The notes beneath the pieces are model-generated. The model was given only the letters and a program-made list of their open reading frames with translations. It was not told the origin of the DNA and made no database searches. The position numbers and the translations under genes are program-made. A stretch of 64,000 nucleotides of DNA from RGIG6374 sp045600965 (GTDB lineage: Bacteria; Bacteroidota; Bacteroidia; Bacteroidales; UBA932), in NCBI GenBank assembly GCA_045600965.1, contig JAZRYW010000043.1:44474-108473 (forward strand), read 5' to 3'. Positions 54,117 through 64,000 of this stretch are shown piece by piece (within the stretch, counting starts at the first letter, position 1; each line of letters starts with the position of its first letter).

Positions 54117-55256
54117 TCAACATTTCACCATTTCAAACATTTTGGAAGCAATCTTGAATGCCGCTCTTTCTCCGCCGAGTATCTTTCCCAGCCTGAGGTA
54201 GTCCTCCTTCATCTTCAATGCCCGTTCTGAGCCCGGGGCGATGGCCGTCAGTTCTTTCACGATGTTGTCAGCCGTGCAGTCGTCCTGTATGAGTTCGGTG
54301 ACGGCCGTTTCATTGAGAATGATGTTCGGAAGGGAGAACTTGTCCATCCTGACGAGCCTGCGGGCTATGGCGTAGGTCAGGGCGCTCATTCCGTAACATA
54401 CGACCTGCGGAGTTCCGATCAGCGCGGTTTCCAATGTGGCGGTTCCTGAACTGACGACTGCCGCGTCAGCGTGATGCAGCAGAGCGTATGTCCTGCCGCA
54501 GACCACCTTTATGCCGCTGTTTTCAAGATATCCTTCATAGATTGAGGCATCGATTGACGGAGCCGCCGCCATTACGAACTGTGCGCCGTCGCCGGCAGGG
54601 TCTGCCATCTTTTGCGCGACTTCCGCAAAGCGGGGCATAAGGAAGCCGATTTCCATCCTTCGGCTGCCGGGAAGCAGGGCTATGATGGGACGTGATGCAT
54701 CAAGATTCTCCGCTGCGCAGAATTCTTCGCGTGACAGGGTCATACCCTCATCCGATGAAACCGCATCGACCAGCGGATTGCCGCAGTAGTGGGCTGATAT
54801 TCCCCGGGACGTGAAATATTCCTTCTCGAAAGGGAATATCACGAACATTTCATCGACATACTTCCTTATTTTCCTTATCCTTTTCTCCTTCCAGGCCCAG
54901 ACTTTGGGGGCGATGAAGTAGAGCACCCTGATGCCTCTGCCGTGCGCGAACTTTGCAAGCGACAGGTTGAAACCGGCGTAGTCAACCAGAATAAGGGCGT
55001 CGGGGCGGAACTCCAGGATATCGGACTTCGTGGCGCTGAACCTTCCGGCAATTGTGCCAAGTTTGGATATCACTTCACTGAACCCCATCACTGCTGTGTC
55101 GGAGTAGTGGAGGAAAAGCTGCGCTCCGGCATCCCTCATCCTGTCGCCTCCGATGCCGCGTACGACGGCCTCCGGATCCGCTTCAAACAGACCCCTGACA
55201 AGGTTGGAGGCGTGCAGGTCACCGGAAGCCTCACCGGATGAGATGTACCAGCGCAT
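54117..55256 (-). CDS. lpxB: Lipid-A-disaccharide synthase
   Basis: 379 residues from the ATG at 55256 (MRWYISSGEASGDLHASNLV); a longer open frame to 55388 lies within surE. GT19 landmarks: GEASGDLHASNLV, GIGGDRMRDAG, YFIAPKVWAWKEKR, LLPGSRRMEIGF and SSGTATLETALIGTPQVV. It joins two UDP-diacylglucosamine-derived units in lipid A synthesis. Its ATG follows the surE stop by two bases. Confidence 0.97.
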   Translation of the reverse strand: MRWYISSGEASGDLHASNLVRGLFEADPEAVVRGIGGDRMRDAGAQLFLHYSDTAVMGFSEVISKLGTIAGRFSATKSDILEFRPDALILVDYAGFNLSLAKFAHGRGIRVLYFIAPKVWAWKEKRIRKIRKYVDEMFVIFPFEKEYFTSRGISAHYCGNPLVDAVSSDEGMTLSREEFCAAENLDASRPIIALLPGSRRMEIGFLMPRFAEVAQKMADPAGDGAQFVMAAAPSIDASIYEGYLENSGIKVVCGRTYALLHHADAAVVSSGTATLETALIGTPQVVCYGMSALTYAIARRLVRMDKFSLPNIILNETAVTELIQDDCTADNIVKELTAIAPGSERALKMKEDYLRLGKILGGERAAFKIASKMFEMVKC

Positions 55257-55258
55257 TG

Positions 55259-56047
55259 TCAGATCTGAAGGTTCCACTTTCCTCCCAGCCTGTCCTTCTC
55301 CGAGTAGTCGGTGTTGTCCAGACGGTGCGGCACTATGCTGACATATCCTTCCTGGAGCAGGCGGTAGTCTTCTTCCGGACCTTCGCAAAGGTCCTCGTAC
55401 TCACCGCACATAAGGTAGAATTCTCCGCCGCGCGGGTCAACGTAGGGGACAAACTCCCTGATCCACCGGCCATGCCCCTGACTGGCCATCCTGATGCCCT
55501 TTATCCTGTCTGCAGGAATGGCAGGAACGTTGACATTGAGATATATGCCTCTTGCCGGAGGGTTGGCGAAATAGTTGCGCAGGATGACGTCGGCGGCCTT
55601 GATCACGCCGGACATATCGGCCTGAAGATCGTGGGTGTCAATGGAGAATCCTATGGAGGGGATGCCGTAGGCCGTGCCTTCCATCGCTGCGCCGAGGGTG
55701 CCTGAATATATGGATGCAATCGCGGCATTGGAGCCGTGGTTTATGCCGGAAACCAAAAGATCGGGCGGATTGTATGGGGAGAACCATCGGTTGACACCGA
55801 ATTTCACACAGTCCACGGGAGTCCCGTCGAAGACCGATTCAGTTATGGAACCAAGCCCGTCCTGAGCTTCTTCGCGGTACAATTCCTTGAATTTCATCAT
55901 CTCGCCGAGGGTGATGGAAGCAGATTTCCCAGACTGTGGCCCGGCCGGTGCGATGGCCCATACGTCGCCCCATTTCCTGAGGTAGCGGGAGATTTCCATA
56001 ATGCCCTTCATCCCCGTCCCGTCATCGTTGGTGACCAGTATTTTCAT
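55259..56047 (-). CDS. surE: 5'/3'-nucleotidase SurE
   Basis: 262 residues. Metal site TNDDG at residues 6-10, GTPVDCVKFGVN, SGINHGSNAAIASIYSGT and a segment GTAYGIPSIGFSID. It removes phosphate from nucleoside monophosphates. Operon with lpxB, both served by the promoter ahead of surE. Confidence 0.97.
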   Translation of the reverse strand: MKILVTNDDGTGMKGIMEISRYLRKWGDVWAIAPAGPQSGKSASITLGEMMKFKELYREEAQDGLGSITESVFDGTPVDCVKFGVNRWFSPYNPPDLLVSGINHGSNAAIASIYSGTLGAAMEGTAYGIPSIGFSIDTHDLQADMSGVIKAADVILRNYFANPPARGIYLNVNVPAIPADRIKGIRMASQGHGRWIREFVPYVDPRGGEFYLMCGEYEDLCEGPEEDYRLLQEGYVSIVPHRLDNTDYSEKDRLGGKWNLQI

Positions 56048-56065
56048 ATCCGAATCAATTTTTTA

Positions 56066-56073
56066 CAAAGATA
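56066..56073 (-). promoter_or_regulatory. Putative -7 box of surE-lpxB
   Basis: Minus-strand TATCTTTG, 19 bases before the surE ATG. Confidence 0.55.
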
Positions 56074-56105
56074 GCACTAACTTGTGATTTTTTGAATTTT
56101 CTGAT

Positions 56106-56113
56106 TATATTTG
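56106..56113 (+). promoter_or_regulatory. Putative -7 box of gapA
   Basis: TATATTTG lies 46 bases before the gapA ATG. A TTTG at 56091-56094 is too close to be a standard -33. Confidence 0.55.
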
Positions 56114-56146
56114 CGGGCTGAAAAAGGAAATCTAACAACTCACTAA

Positions 56147-57163
<1,017 letters not shown>

Positions 57164-57184
57164 TTGCCTCACATAATCCGACAA

Positions 57185-57218
57185 GACAGGTGGCCGTTGC
57201 GGTCACCTGTCTTTTTTT
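57185..57218 (+). terminator. Rho-independent terminator of gapA
   Basis: GACAGGTG plus GCCG (57185-57196) pairs with CGGT plus CACCTGTC with a short TTG loop, followed by a run of seven T. Strong classic terminator. Confidence 0.88.
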
Positions 57219-57245
57219 CATATTGCATAATGTCGTGAAAATAAT

Positions 57246-57253
57246 TACTTTTG
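57246..57253 (+). promoter_or_regulatory. Putative -7 box of the HAMP-trkH operon
   Basis: TACTTTTG lies 21 bases before the ATG at 57274. No clear -33 box. Confidence 0.5.
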
Positions 57254-57273
57254 CTCTTTGGGAATGACTTAGT

Positions 57274-58044
57274 ATGAAAAGGAAAAATACATCCGGTATC
57301 AGCGCGAAAGTGACCAGGGGCTTCGTCTTCATAGCCCTCATACTCTTTTTCTCAGGTGCGCTATCGGTCTTCGAACTCGTCCGTATGAACGATTTCGTGT
57401 CGAGACGCATCAACGACAACGTGCGCTGTGTGGAACTGTCAAGCGCGCTGTATGCCGTTCAGAGCGAGTATAATTCCCGCATCCTGACATCGATGGCCGA
57501 CGATTCGCTCTCGGCTCCCGACATAACCTACGATGACACTTTCACCGAGTATCTCGATGAAATCTTCAACTCGCTTCTTGACAAGAGCCAGAAGAATGCT
57601 GCAGACTCGGTGCTTTATGCCTATGCCGCATATATGCAGGTATCCAGGGAGGCATCCAAGGTCTGGCCCGAAGGCACCTCGGCCAGAAGGGAATGGTATT
57701 TCAGCCGTCTGAAGCCTGTCTTCGAACGCCAGAACCACTACATCGAAGCCCTTTCCCAGGCGACAAGGAAGGCCTTGGAGGACAATTCGGGCTCGATGGA
57801 CGACGCCTTGTACCGCAGCCTGATGCCTTCCGTAATATCGCTGCTGGCAGCAATCATACTGATATTCCTCTTTGACCTGTATCTGAAATATTATTTCATA
57901 AATCCCGTACTGAGAATCAACAGGGGCATACGCGATTTCAAGCAGGTTCACAAGCCCTACAGCGTGAAGGTCGTGAACGATGATGAAATAGCTCAGCTGT
58001 CATCCCAGGTTGAGGAACTTACCGAGTCGGCCAATGGACATTAG
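57274..58044 (+). CDS. Sensor-like membrane protein with HAMP domain but no output domain
   Basis: 256 residues. Span 1 near residues 15-37 (GFVFIALILFFSGALSVFEL), a helical periplasmic region of about 150 residues like the four-helix bundle of chemoreceptor sensors, span 2 near 188-210 (LLAAIILIFLFDLYLKYYF), then a HAMP domain (INPVLRINRGIRDFKQ and DDEIAQLSSQVEELTES) and the stop. No kinase, cyclase or methyl-accepting part follows. Its end overlaps the trkH start by 11 bases, so both products are probably made together; a role in sensing ionic or osmotic state for TrkH is inferred. It could also be a truncated histidine kinase. Confidence 0.75.
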   Translation: MKRKNTSGISAKVTRGFVFIALILFFSGALSVFELVRMNDFVSRRINDNVRCVELSSALYAVQSEYNSRILTSMADDSLSAPDITYDDTFTEYLDEIFNSLLDKSQKNAADSVLYAYAAYMQVSREASKVWPEGTSARREWYFSRLKPVFERQNHYIEALSQATRKALEDNSGSMDDALYRSLMPSVISLLAAIILIFLFDLYLKYYFINPVLRINRGIRDFKQVHKPYSVKVVNDDEIAQLSSQVEELTESANGH

Positions 58045-59473
58045 GGTTGTCTCCAGATATGTAGGCATAGCGCTTATCTTCAATGCGGTGCTGATGTTCG
58101 TCAGTGCCGGAGTGGCTGCATACTACAGTTTCGACCGTGGGTTCTCCCCCTTGCTCGTAAGCGCGATAATCACCTTCCTGGTCGGCTATTTCCCGCTTAT
58201 TTTCGTTCACGAGCGCAGCAAGGTGAGGATGAAGGAGGGCATACTGATCGTTGTTCTTTCGTGGCTTCTCTGCTGCCTTTTCGGTATGCTGCCCTATGTG
58301 CTCTTCGGCGGTGAGTTCTCCGTTGTGAACGCGTGGTTCGAGAGCGTGTCGGGTTACACCACCAGCGGCGGTTCGATACTTCAGGACATAGAGGACCTTC
58401 CCCACAGCATTATCTTCTGGCGCTCCAGCACCCACCTTGTCGGCGGTATCGGAGTCGTGGTTTTTATGCTCCTGATGCTTCCCTCGATGGATTCATACAG
58501 GCAGATAACAAATCTTGAGATATCCGGTCTTTCGAAGGACACCTATTCCAACAAGAACAGGGAGATAGTAAAGATACGCGTCTTCACCTATTTCGCCCTT
58601 ATCGCGGTGCTTGCCGTACTCCTGATCCTCGCGGGGATGCCGCTGTTCGATTCGGTCAACGTGGCCTTCAGCACCATCGCCACCGGCGGTTTCGCCGTGA
58701 CCAACACTTCCATAGCCGCATATGACTCGCCTCTGATAGAGATCATCATATCGGTATTTATGGTGATAGCTTCCCTTCATTTCGGCCTTATCTTCCTTGC
58801 CGTCACCGGCAAATCCGCCAAACTCTTCCGCTCTCCAATTACCGGAATGTTTCTGTGGTCCATATTGATCGGCGGCCTGACAGTATCAGTCAGTGTGGCT
58901 GCCAGCGGTTTGGAGGGCGGCCTCGGCCGTTCGTTCAGAGCAGGTTTCTTCCAGACAATCTCAATGGTGTCGGGAACCGGTTTCGCCACTGCGGACACCT
59001 CCGTATGGCCGCTGTTCACCATTATCATCCTCTCATACCTGATGCTTCAGGGCGGTTGCGCGGGGTCCACCACCGGTGCGGTTAAAGTTGACAGAATCCT
59101 GATACTGGCCGCTTCAATCAAGGCCCAGCTCCGAAAATACGTCACCCCCGATGCCGTTGTTCCCGTAAAGGTAGGCGGGAAACCCGTCGAAGGCAGGATG
59201 GTGACCGACGTAGCCCTTTTCTTTGCGCTCTATCTGGCAATGGTGACTCTCTTCGCCCTGATTTATTCCGCATTCGGTATGGACATCACGGACTCCCTGT
59301 CAGCGTCGCTGTCACATATGGGCAATGTGGGCCCCGCATTCGGCTCTCTCGGCTCTGCCAGCAACTTCTCCGCTGTGCCCTCCATTGCCAAGTTCCTGAT
59401 GGGGATAGAGATGCTTATCGGCCGTGTGGAAATCTTCCCCTTCCTGATGATATTCACCGCACTTCGCAGATAA
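58034..59473 (+). CDS. trkH: Trk-type potassium uptake membrane subunit TrkH
   Basis: 479 residues from the ATG at 58034 (MDIRVVSRYVGIALIF); an earlier ATG at 58010 lies within the preceding gene. Four P-loop filter segments are seen: SGYTTSGGS, STIATGGFAVTN, SGTGFATADTS and SHMGNVGPAFG, each with the selectivity glycine. It takes up K+ (or Na+) together with a cytosolic TrkA gating ring; no trkA is beside it. Stop overlaps the helicase ATG (TAATG). Confidence 0.95.
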   Translation: MDIRVVSRYVGIALIFNAVLMFVSAGVAAYYSFDRGFSPLLVSAIITFLVGYFPLIFVHERSKVRMKEGILIVVLSWLLCCLFGMLPYVLFGGEFSVVNAWFESVSGYTTSGGSILQDIEDLPHSIIFWRSSTHLVGGIGVVVFMLLMLPSMDSYRQITNLEISGLSKDTYSNKNREIVKIRVFTYFALIAVLAVLLILAGMPLFDSVNVAFSTIATGGFAVTNTSIAAYDSPLIEIIISVFMVIASLHFGLIFLAVTGKSAKLFRSPITGMFLWSILIGGLTVSVSVAASGLEGGLGRSFRAGFFQTISMVSGTGFATADTSVWPLFTIIILSYLMLQGGCAGSTTGAVKVDRILILAASIKAQLRKYVTPDAVVPVKVGGKPVEGRMVTDVALFFALYLAMVTLFALIYSAFGMDITDSLSASLSHMGNVGPAFGSLGSASNFSAVPSIAKFLMGIEMLIGRVEIFPFLMIFTALRR

Positions 59474-60903
59474 TGGGACTCGACACATTCTTCAGCGAAG
59501 CGCTGCTCAGGCATTTCAATTACGAGCCTACGGAATGCCAGCAAGCCCTGTTCAGGGATCTGGGAGAGTTCGTCGCAAATCCTCAGGACGGTGACATAAT
59601 GGTCATCAACGGATATGCAGGAACGGGAAAGACCACGGCCGTGGCGGCGTTCATATCCACCATGGAGGAGTTCCATATGCGTTATGTGCTTCTCGCCCCG
59701 ACCGGACGCTCGGCGAAAGTCCTTGCAAGATACACCCGCCGCAAGGCATTCACCGTACATAAGTACATCTACCGGCAGAAAAACCTCAACGGTGGCGTTG
59801 GTGAATTCTCCCTTGACGTGAACAGGTGCAGCGGATGCTATTTCATCGTCGATGAATCATCCCTGATTCAGATATCTTCCGACGGGTCCTCCGTGTTCGG
59901 CTCCGGTGACCTGCTCTCAGATCTCGTGAGTTTCGTCCGTCAGGGGAAGGACTGCCGCCTGATACTTATCGGTGACATGGCCCAGCTGCCGCCTGTAGGC
60001 CTTGACTGCAGTCCCGCGCTCGACTGCGAATATCTGGAGTCTTGCTTCGGAGCGGTGCGCTGTTCGCTTCTGACCGACGTCGTGCGTCAGGCGGGGGAGT
60101 CGGGCATACTTTACAACGCGACCATACTCCGAAGGATGATAGGCGAGGGCAGAGTGGAAATTCCACGTTTCCACCTTGAAGGCTTCGACGATGTGGCATC
60201 CATAACCGGAGGCGAACTGATAGATGCCATTTCCGATGCCTATGACCGCTACGGTCAGGACGAGACGATTATTCTCTGCCGTTCCAACAAGCGGGCAAAC
60301 CGCTATAACATCGGTATCCGCTCCACAGTCCTTTGCCGTGAGGAGCAGCTCATCAAGGGCGACAAACTGATGGTGGTGAAGAATTGCTACCAGTTTGAGG
60401 GCTCCGAAGAATCTGCTGCCGAACTTGAATTCATAGCCAACGGCGATGTGGCCACCCTCTCCAGTGTCCGTATTAAAGGGGATGACAGACGATATGGGCT
60501 CCAGTTCGCCGATGCGATTCTGCACTTCCCCGATTACAACGACATAGAGATCAAGGCAAAGATAATTACAGACACGCTCACAAGCGAGTCACCCGCCCTT
60601 GACAGGGCGCAGCAGAACGCGCTGTTCGAAGGGGTGTGTGAAGATTACGGGCACATCACCGCAAAGCGCAAGCGCTATCAGTCCGTCAGGGAGGACAAGT
60701 ATTTCAACGCCCTGCAGATCAAGTATGCGTATGCTGTCACCTGCCACAAGGCGCAGGGAGGACAGTGGAACTGCGTGTTCATCGACAATTCGTTCTTCCG
60801 TGACGATATTTCCACGGATGACCTCAAATGGCTCTATACCGCCCTTACCCGCGCGGTGGAAAAGGTATATTTTGTTAACTTTGGAAAACAATTTTTTGAC
60901 TGA
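59473..60903 (+). CDS. RecD-like superfamily 1 DNA helicase
   Basis: 476 residues. Walker A INGYAGTGKTTAVAAF near residues 45-60, LLAPTGRSAKVLARYT (motif Ia), VDESSLI (motif II), LIGDMAQLPPVG (motif III) and the C-terminal YAYAVTCHKAQGGQWNCVFI (UvrD_C_2) and WLYTALTRAVEKVYFV. It is a 5'-3' helicase of the RecD/Dda type, not part of a RecBCD set here. Coupled to trkH by TAATG. Repair or replication-fork role inferred. Confidence 0.9.
   Translation: MGLDTFFSEALLRHFNYEPTECQQALFRDLGEFVANPQDGDIMVINGYAGTGKTTAVAAFISTMEEFHMRYVLLAPTGRSAKVLARYTRRKAFTVHKYIYRQKNLNGGVGEFSLDVNRCSGCYFIVDESSLIQISSDGSSVFGSGDLLSDLVSFVRQGKDCRLILIGDMAQLPPVGLDCSPALDCEYLESCFGAVRCSLLTDVVRQAGESGILYNATILRRMIGEGRVEIPRFHLEGFDDVASITGGELIDAISDAYDRYGQDETIILCRSNKRANRYNIGIRSTVLCREEQLIKGDKLMVVKNCYQFEGSEESAAELEFIANGDVATLSSVRIKGDDRRYGLQFADAILHFPDYNDIEIKAKIITDTLTSESPALDRAQQNALFEGVCEDYGHITAKRKRYQSVREDKYFNALQIKYAYAVTCHKAQGGQWNCVFIDNSFFRDDISTDDLKWLYTALTRAVEKVYFVNFGKQFFD
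60876..60883 (+). promoter_or_regulatory. Possible internal -7 box before the peptidase gene
   Basis: TAACTTTG inside the 3' end of the helicase gene, 22 bases before the ATG at 60905. It could give the peptidase separate transcription; one of several possible chance matches. Confidence 0.35.
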
Positions 60904-60904
60904 T

Positions 60905-62974
60905 ATGAAGAAACTGATGATACTGGCCGCCCTTATGGCCTTACCTCTGTCCGGCAGCGCGCAGCTCCGCCTGTCACAGTCACAGATGATGGGACAACTG
61001 CCCGAAGGAATAATCAAGGAGATACCCTTGCCGCTCCGTTTCAACGACGAGAACCACCTCGTCCTTAAAAGCCGTGCCGGCAAGTCATATTATGTGTTCG
61101 ACACCGAGACTTCAAAGATGAAGCCGTATTACGGAATCAAGGATGACGTCCCTGCCGTTCCGGAGGGTCTTTGCGACGCAGACTGCAAGAACGTCACTGT
61201 TTCCCCTGACGGGAAGCACGTTGCCTATACAAGGGGCAATGACCTCTATTCCAAGGAAATATCCACCGGCAAGGAGACCAGATACACCAACGACGGCTCG
61301 GAAGTAATCCTCAACGGACGCTCCTCCTGGGTCTACAACGAGGAGATATTCGGAAGGTCAATGTCATACAGGGCCTTCTGGTGGTCGCCCGACAGCCGCC
61401 ATATCGCATTCTTCCGTTTCGACGAAACGTCAGTCCCCGTGTTCAGCACCTTCAGCGCCGACGGACATACCGGCACCTATACACACTGGCGCTATCCCAA
61501 GGCAGGAGACCCCAATCCCCCTGCAAGGCTCGGCATTGTCCAGACCGGCAGGACAGGCACCGTCTGGGCCGATTTCGAGCAGAGCGGGGATCTTTATTTA
61601 GGCACTCCCTTCTGGAGTCCCGACGGCAAGACGCTTGTGGCAAGCTCGATGCCCCGTTCGCAGAAAGACCTGAATATGTACCGCATAAACCTCAAGGACG
61701 GTTCCAAGTCCCTCATATACCACGAGCATCAGGATACCTTCACTCCCTGGACCTCCGAGATCAGATTCACCTCCAAGGGCTTCTATTTCGTCCGTGACTT
61801 CGAACTGTGGCAGCACGTCTATTATGTCAACTTTGACGGAAAAGGATTTTCGAGGATAACTCAGGGTACGAACTGGGACATAGATATAGTCTCTGTCGAT
61901 GATTCCTACCTCTACTACACCGCGCGGCGCGAGAAGACCACTGTCCACCAGCTTTTCCGCGTGTCACTCAACCGCAAGCACGAAACCAGGCAACTCTCTC
62001 TCAATGAGTACGATTATTCCTATGTGGCCGTTTCCCCTTCAGGAAAAAGGTTCGCCGCAGTTTATTCCAACTGCACGACACCCGACAAGGTGCTCGTGTT
62101 CGACATCGCCACCGACCAGGACTGGCTGGTGGCCGATGCGCGCGGTGACAGTTTCTACAAGTACAATATGGGCGAGGCCACGATACTGTTCTTCTCGACT
62201 ATGGACGGATACCGCCTCCCAATGAAGGTGATAATGCCCCTGGGCCTGGACAAGTCCAGGAAATATCCTGTTCATATCGACATTTACGGCGGCCCGGAAC
62301 ATACAAACGTGATGGATAAGTGGGTGAATCCATCCTTCTCCACTCAATGGTGGCCCAATAACGGCGTCATACAGGTTTTCCTTGACAACCGCTCTTCCGG
62401 TCACGCCGGCAAGAAGGGCATCAACTCCGTGTATGGACATCTGGGAGAGTTCGAGGCGCGTGACTATGCCGATGCCGTCAATTTTCTGGTCGAGAAGTAT
62501 CCCTTCATAGACAAGAACAGGATTGGCATCGAAGGTTATTCGTTCGGCGGAACTCTCGCCGCTTACACCGTTATGAAATACGGTGACGTGATCCCTTACG
62601 GCGCAGCGGGTGGGGGAGTCTATGACTGGACCCTCTACGATTCGCATTACACCGAGCGTTATATGAACACTCCGCAGGCCAATCCACAGGGCTACGGGAA
62701 GGCAGCCGTTCTAAACCAGCTGGAAAACTATGAGGGAAACGAATCGAATATGCTTTTCCTCGAGGCCGGCACTCTTGATGACAATGTCCATTTTCAGAAC
62801 ACCCTTCAACTTATGGAGGCCCTGCAACTCTCCGGAAAACGTTTTGACCTTATGATCTATCCCGACCAGTATCACGGCTGCCGTGGCATCCAACGCGATT
62901 TCTCACGCCGCGAAGGCCTTGCCTTCTGGTACCGCTACCTCCTCGGCCGCAACCTGCCTAAAGCCCTCGAGTAG
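60905..62974 (+). CDS. Prolyl oligopeptidase-family S9 peptidase (DPP-IV type)
   Basis: 689 residues from the ATG at 60905 (MKKLMILAALMALPLSGSAQ), signal peptide ending at SAQ; a longer frame to 60599 overlaps the helicase gene. The N-terminal beta-propeller carries the Glu-Glu substrate-anchoring motif in WVYNEEIFGRS. The hydrolase domain has Ser in EGYSFGGTLAAY, Asp in TLDDNVHFQN and His in YPDQYHGC. It removes dipeptides, often after proline, in the periplasm, helping the cell use peptides. The ATG is one base after the helicase stop. Confidence 0.94.
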   Translation: MKKLMILAALMALPLSGSAQLRLSQSQMMGQLPEGIIKEIPLPLRFNDENHLVLKSRAGKSYYVFDTETSKMKPYYGIKDDVPAVPEGLCDADCKNVTVSPDGKHVAYTRGNDLYSKEISTGKETRYTNDGSEVILNGRSSWVYNEEIFGRSMSYRAFWWSPDSRHIAFFRFDETSVPVFSTFSADGHTGTYTHWRYPKAGDPNPPARLGIVQTGRTGTVWADFEQSGDLYLGTPFWSPDGKTLVASSMPRSQKDLNMYRINLKDGSKSLIYHEHQDTFTPWTSEIRFTSKGFYFVRDFELWQHVYYVNFDGKGFSRITQGTNWDIDIVSVDDSYLYYTARREKTTVHQLFRVSLNRKHETRQLSLNEYDYSYVAVSPSGKRFAAVYSNCTTPDKVLVFDIATDQDWLVADARGDSFYKYNMGEATILFFSTMDGYRLPMKVIMPLGLDKSRKYPVHIDIYGGPEHTNVMDKWVNPSFSTQWWPNNGVIQVFLDNRSSGHAGKKGINSVYGHLGEFEARDYADAVNFLVEKYPFIDKNRIGIEGYSFGGTLAAYTVMKYGDVIPYGAAGGGVYDWTLYDSHYTERYMNTPQANPQGYGKAAVLNQLENYEGNESNMLFLEAGTLDDNVHFQNTLQLMEALQLSGKRFDLMIYPDQYHGCRGIQRDFSRREGLAFWYRYLLGRNLPKALE

Positions 62975-63116
62975 TATTATTTCTTGAAGAAGCGGTTGTA
63001 GAGCCCCTGGAATAAATATATCGCCCGTCGCAACGCTCTTTTCAAATAATGCAAGTCATCACCCAAAATGTCCAGGTGACCCGTTAAAACAAACACCAAA
63101 ATCATATCAAAACAAG
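62975..63116. other. Intergenic region before the BIG2 lipoprotein
   Basis: 142 bases, A/T-rich at the end, with no ORF, no TAnnTTTG box and no convincing terminator. A short repeat-free stretch; nothing functional recognised. Confidence 0.5.
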
Positions 63117-64000
63117 ATGAAAAGAACGCTTTTGACAATCACCCTCGCAGCCCTTACAATCGGGCTGCTGGGATCCTGCAAAAAGGAAGACCCCAAAGTG
63201 TCCGTAACCAGTGTAACGCTTGACAAGACCGCTTTGGAAATTACCGTCGGCGACCCCGATGTGAAGCTCACGGCCGCAGTCGCCCCTGAAAATGCCACAG
63301 ACAAGACTGTCAGCTGGAGCAGCAACAAGACCGAATTCGCTATCGTTGACAATCAGGGTAACGTACACGCTGTGGCTCCCGGAATAGCCACCATCACCGT
63401 CACCACAACCGACGGCAACAAGACAGCCACTTGCGCCGTGACCATCAAGGCTGCCCTTCCGGAGGGTGCTCTTCCGGGCGAGTTCACTGTCAACGCGGAA
63501 GGAAAGAAGGTTCACTTCTCGCAGGGCAATCTGTGGTATGGCAAGGTTGGGTCCGCAACGACAGAGACTTGGAACTTCGAAACCAACCAGTATGACCAGT
63601 ATGACTCTACGCCGGCTTCCGGCGGCAATTGGAATGCCAGCCACGTATCTCATTTCTTCTGGAGCAAAGACGCATCCGTAGCCTGTGCCGCGTCTTACAG
63701 CGAATCAGGCACGAGCGATAGCGACGTATTCTTCACCAACGCAGAAGCAGAGACCGCCAAAGCTGATTTCACCGTCAACGGCGTAACCGGAAAGTACCGC
63801 ACGCTCTCCACAGCCGAGTGGCAGTATCTGATAAACAAGGATGGTGATGAAAATACCAGAAAGGGTAAATACAAGTGTGAAGTCACTGTTTGTGAGAAGG
63901 CGAATTGCCTGATTCTGGTACCGGATGAATGTTTGAACGGATATTCTTTTGACAATACCAAAACGAGTTATTCTATAGAAGAATGGGCAACTGCCGAGGC
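63117..64000 (+). CDS. Surface lipoprotein with Ig-like (BIG2) domain, 3' end outside the window
   Basis: At least 294 residues, open to the end of the window. Signal sequence with lipobox LLGSC (MKRTLLTITLAALTIG start). Residues about 30-110 form a bacterial Ig-like group 2 domain (VTLDKTALEITVGD, VSWSSNKTEF, GIATITVTTTDGNKTATC). The next part begins GEFTVNAEGKKVHFSQGNLW and includes YRTLSTAEWQYLI, a pattern found in large Bacteroidales surface proteins. Probably an outer-membrane-anchored exported protein of unknown role. Confidence 0.85.
   Translation, partial: MKRTLLTITLAALTIGLLGSCKKEDPKVSVTSVTLDKTALEITVGDPDVKLTAAVAPENATDKTVSWSSNKTEFAIVDNQGNVHAVAPGIATITVTTTDGNKTATCAVTIKAALPEGALPGEFTVNAEGKKVHFSQGNLWYGKVGSATTETWNFETNQYDQYDSTPASGGNWNASHVSHFFWSKDASVACAASYSESGTSDSDVFFTNAEAETAKADFTVNGVTGKYRTLSTAEWQYLINKDGDENTRKGKYKCEVTVCEKANCLILVPDECLNGYSFDNTKTSYSIEEWATAE

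Noticed and set aside
60599..60904. Longer start for the DPP-IV-type peptidase
   Set aside because: It lies inside the helicase gene in another frame and would bury the signal peptide; the ATG at 60905 gives a clean one.

Overview
The window is chromosomal DNA from a member of the Bacteroidota, most probably order Bacteroidales, with moderately high GC. The evidence is many upstream boxes of the form TAnnTTTG (the Bacteroidota -7 promoter element), gene families typical of the group (DUF4301, TIGR02757, LTD-OadG fusion, DUF349, DUF2764 in a V-type ATPase operon, a fimbrillin-like lipoprotein, a BIG2 lipoprotein) and lipid A genes. There is no rRNA, tRNA, CRISPR array, prophage or transposase. 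Genes are packed tightly, no gene-free stretch exceeds about 150 bases, and most operons are joined by overlapping or abutting start and stop codons.

Layout. 1-9 kb: TamB-like envelope protein, SlyD-type FKBP, a TldD/TldE protease pair, a zeta-toxin-like P-loop protein with a 52-residue companion, and ribosomal protein L31 type B. 9-17 kb: a DUF1343/NamZ-like protein, TIGR02757, CstA, two unrecognised membrane genes (one with an EF-hand-like loop), then a 38-residue ORF coupled to a fimbrillin-like/tyrosine phosphatase lipoprotein. 17-24 kb: V-type ATPase genes in the transcribed order E, DUF2764, A, B, D, I, K. 24-28 kb: a GH2 glycosidase followed by a methionine-synthase-type protein that ends in a remnant domain. 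28-33 kb: methylmalonyl-CoA epimerase and the sodium-pumping methylmalonyl-CoA decarboxylase (A, gamma/delta, biotin carrier, beta).

33-39 kb: YebC and a TPR membrane protein on the minus strand; RecF, DUF721, PdxB, DUF4301 and an outer-membrane barrel on the plus strand. 39-46 kb: an L-arabinose operon transcribed as mutarotase lipoprotein, sodium/sugar symporter, AraD, AraA, AraB. 46-57 kb: a MauE/thioredoxin-like membrane protein with a Cys-rich lipoprotein, Ffh, TrmD, a DUF349 protein, YidC, a YggS-type PLP protein, LpxB, SurE and GapA. 57-64 kb: a HAMP sensor without an output domain overlapping TrkH, a RecD-like helicase, a DPP-IV-type peptidase and the start of a BIG2 lipoprotein that runs off the window.

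How the genes fit together. Sodium links several units: the decarboxylase should export Na+ at the end of the succinate-to-propionate route, the rotary ATPase K subunit keeps the residues that bind Na+ in Enterococcus hirae NtpK, and the arabinose operon carries an SSS-family symporter. SRP, YidC, LpxB and TamB serve envelope biogenesis.

Main points for a second look: near absence of the tetranucleotide CATG; a recurring terminator stem built on GGATGAC; a hydrophobic TamB N-terminus without a standard start codon; the decayed second domain of the methionine-synthase-like protein; the zeta-like protein with its small partner; the output-less HAMP protein coupled to TrkH; and the short ORFs at 7953-8111, 12622-12837 and 15013-15129. 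All identifications are by reading sequence and motifs; no database search was run.
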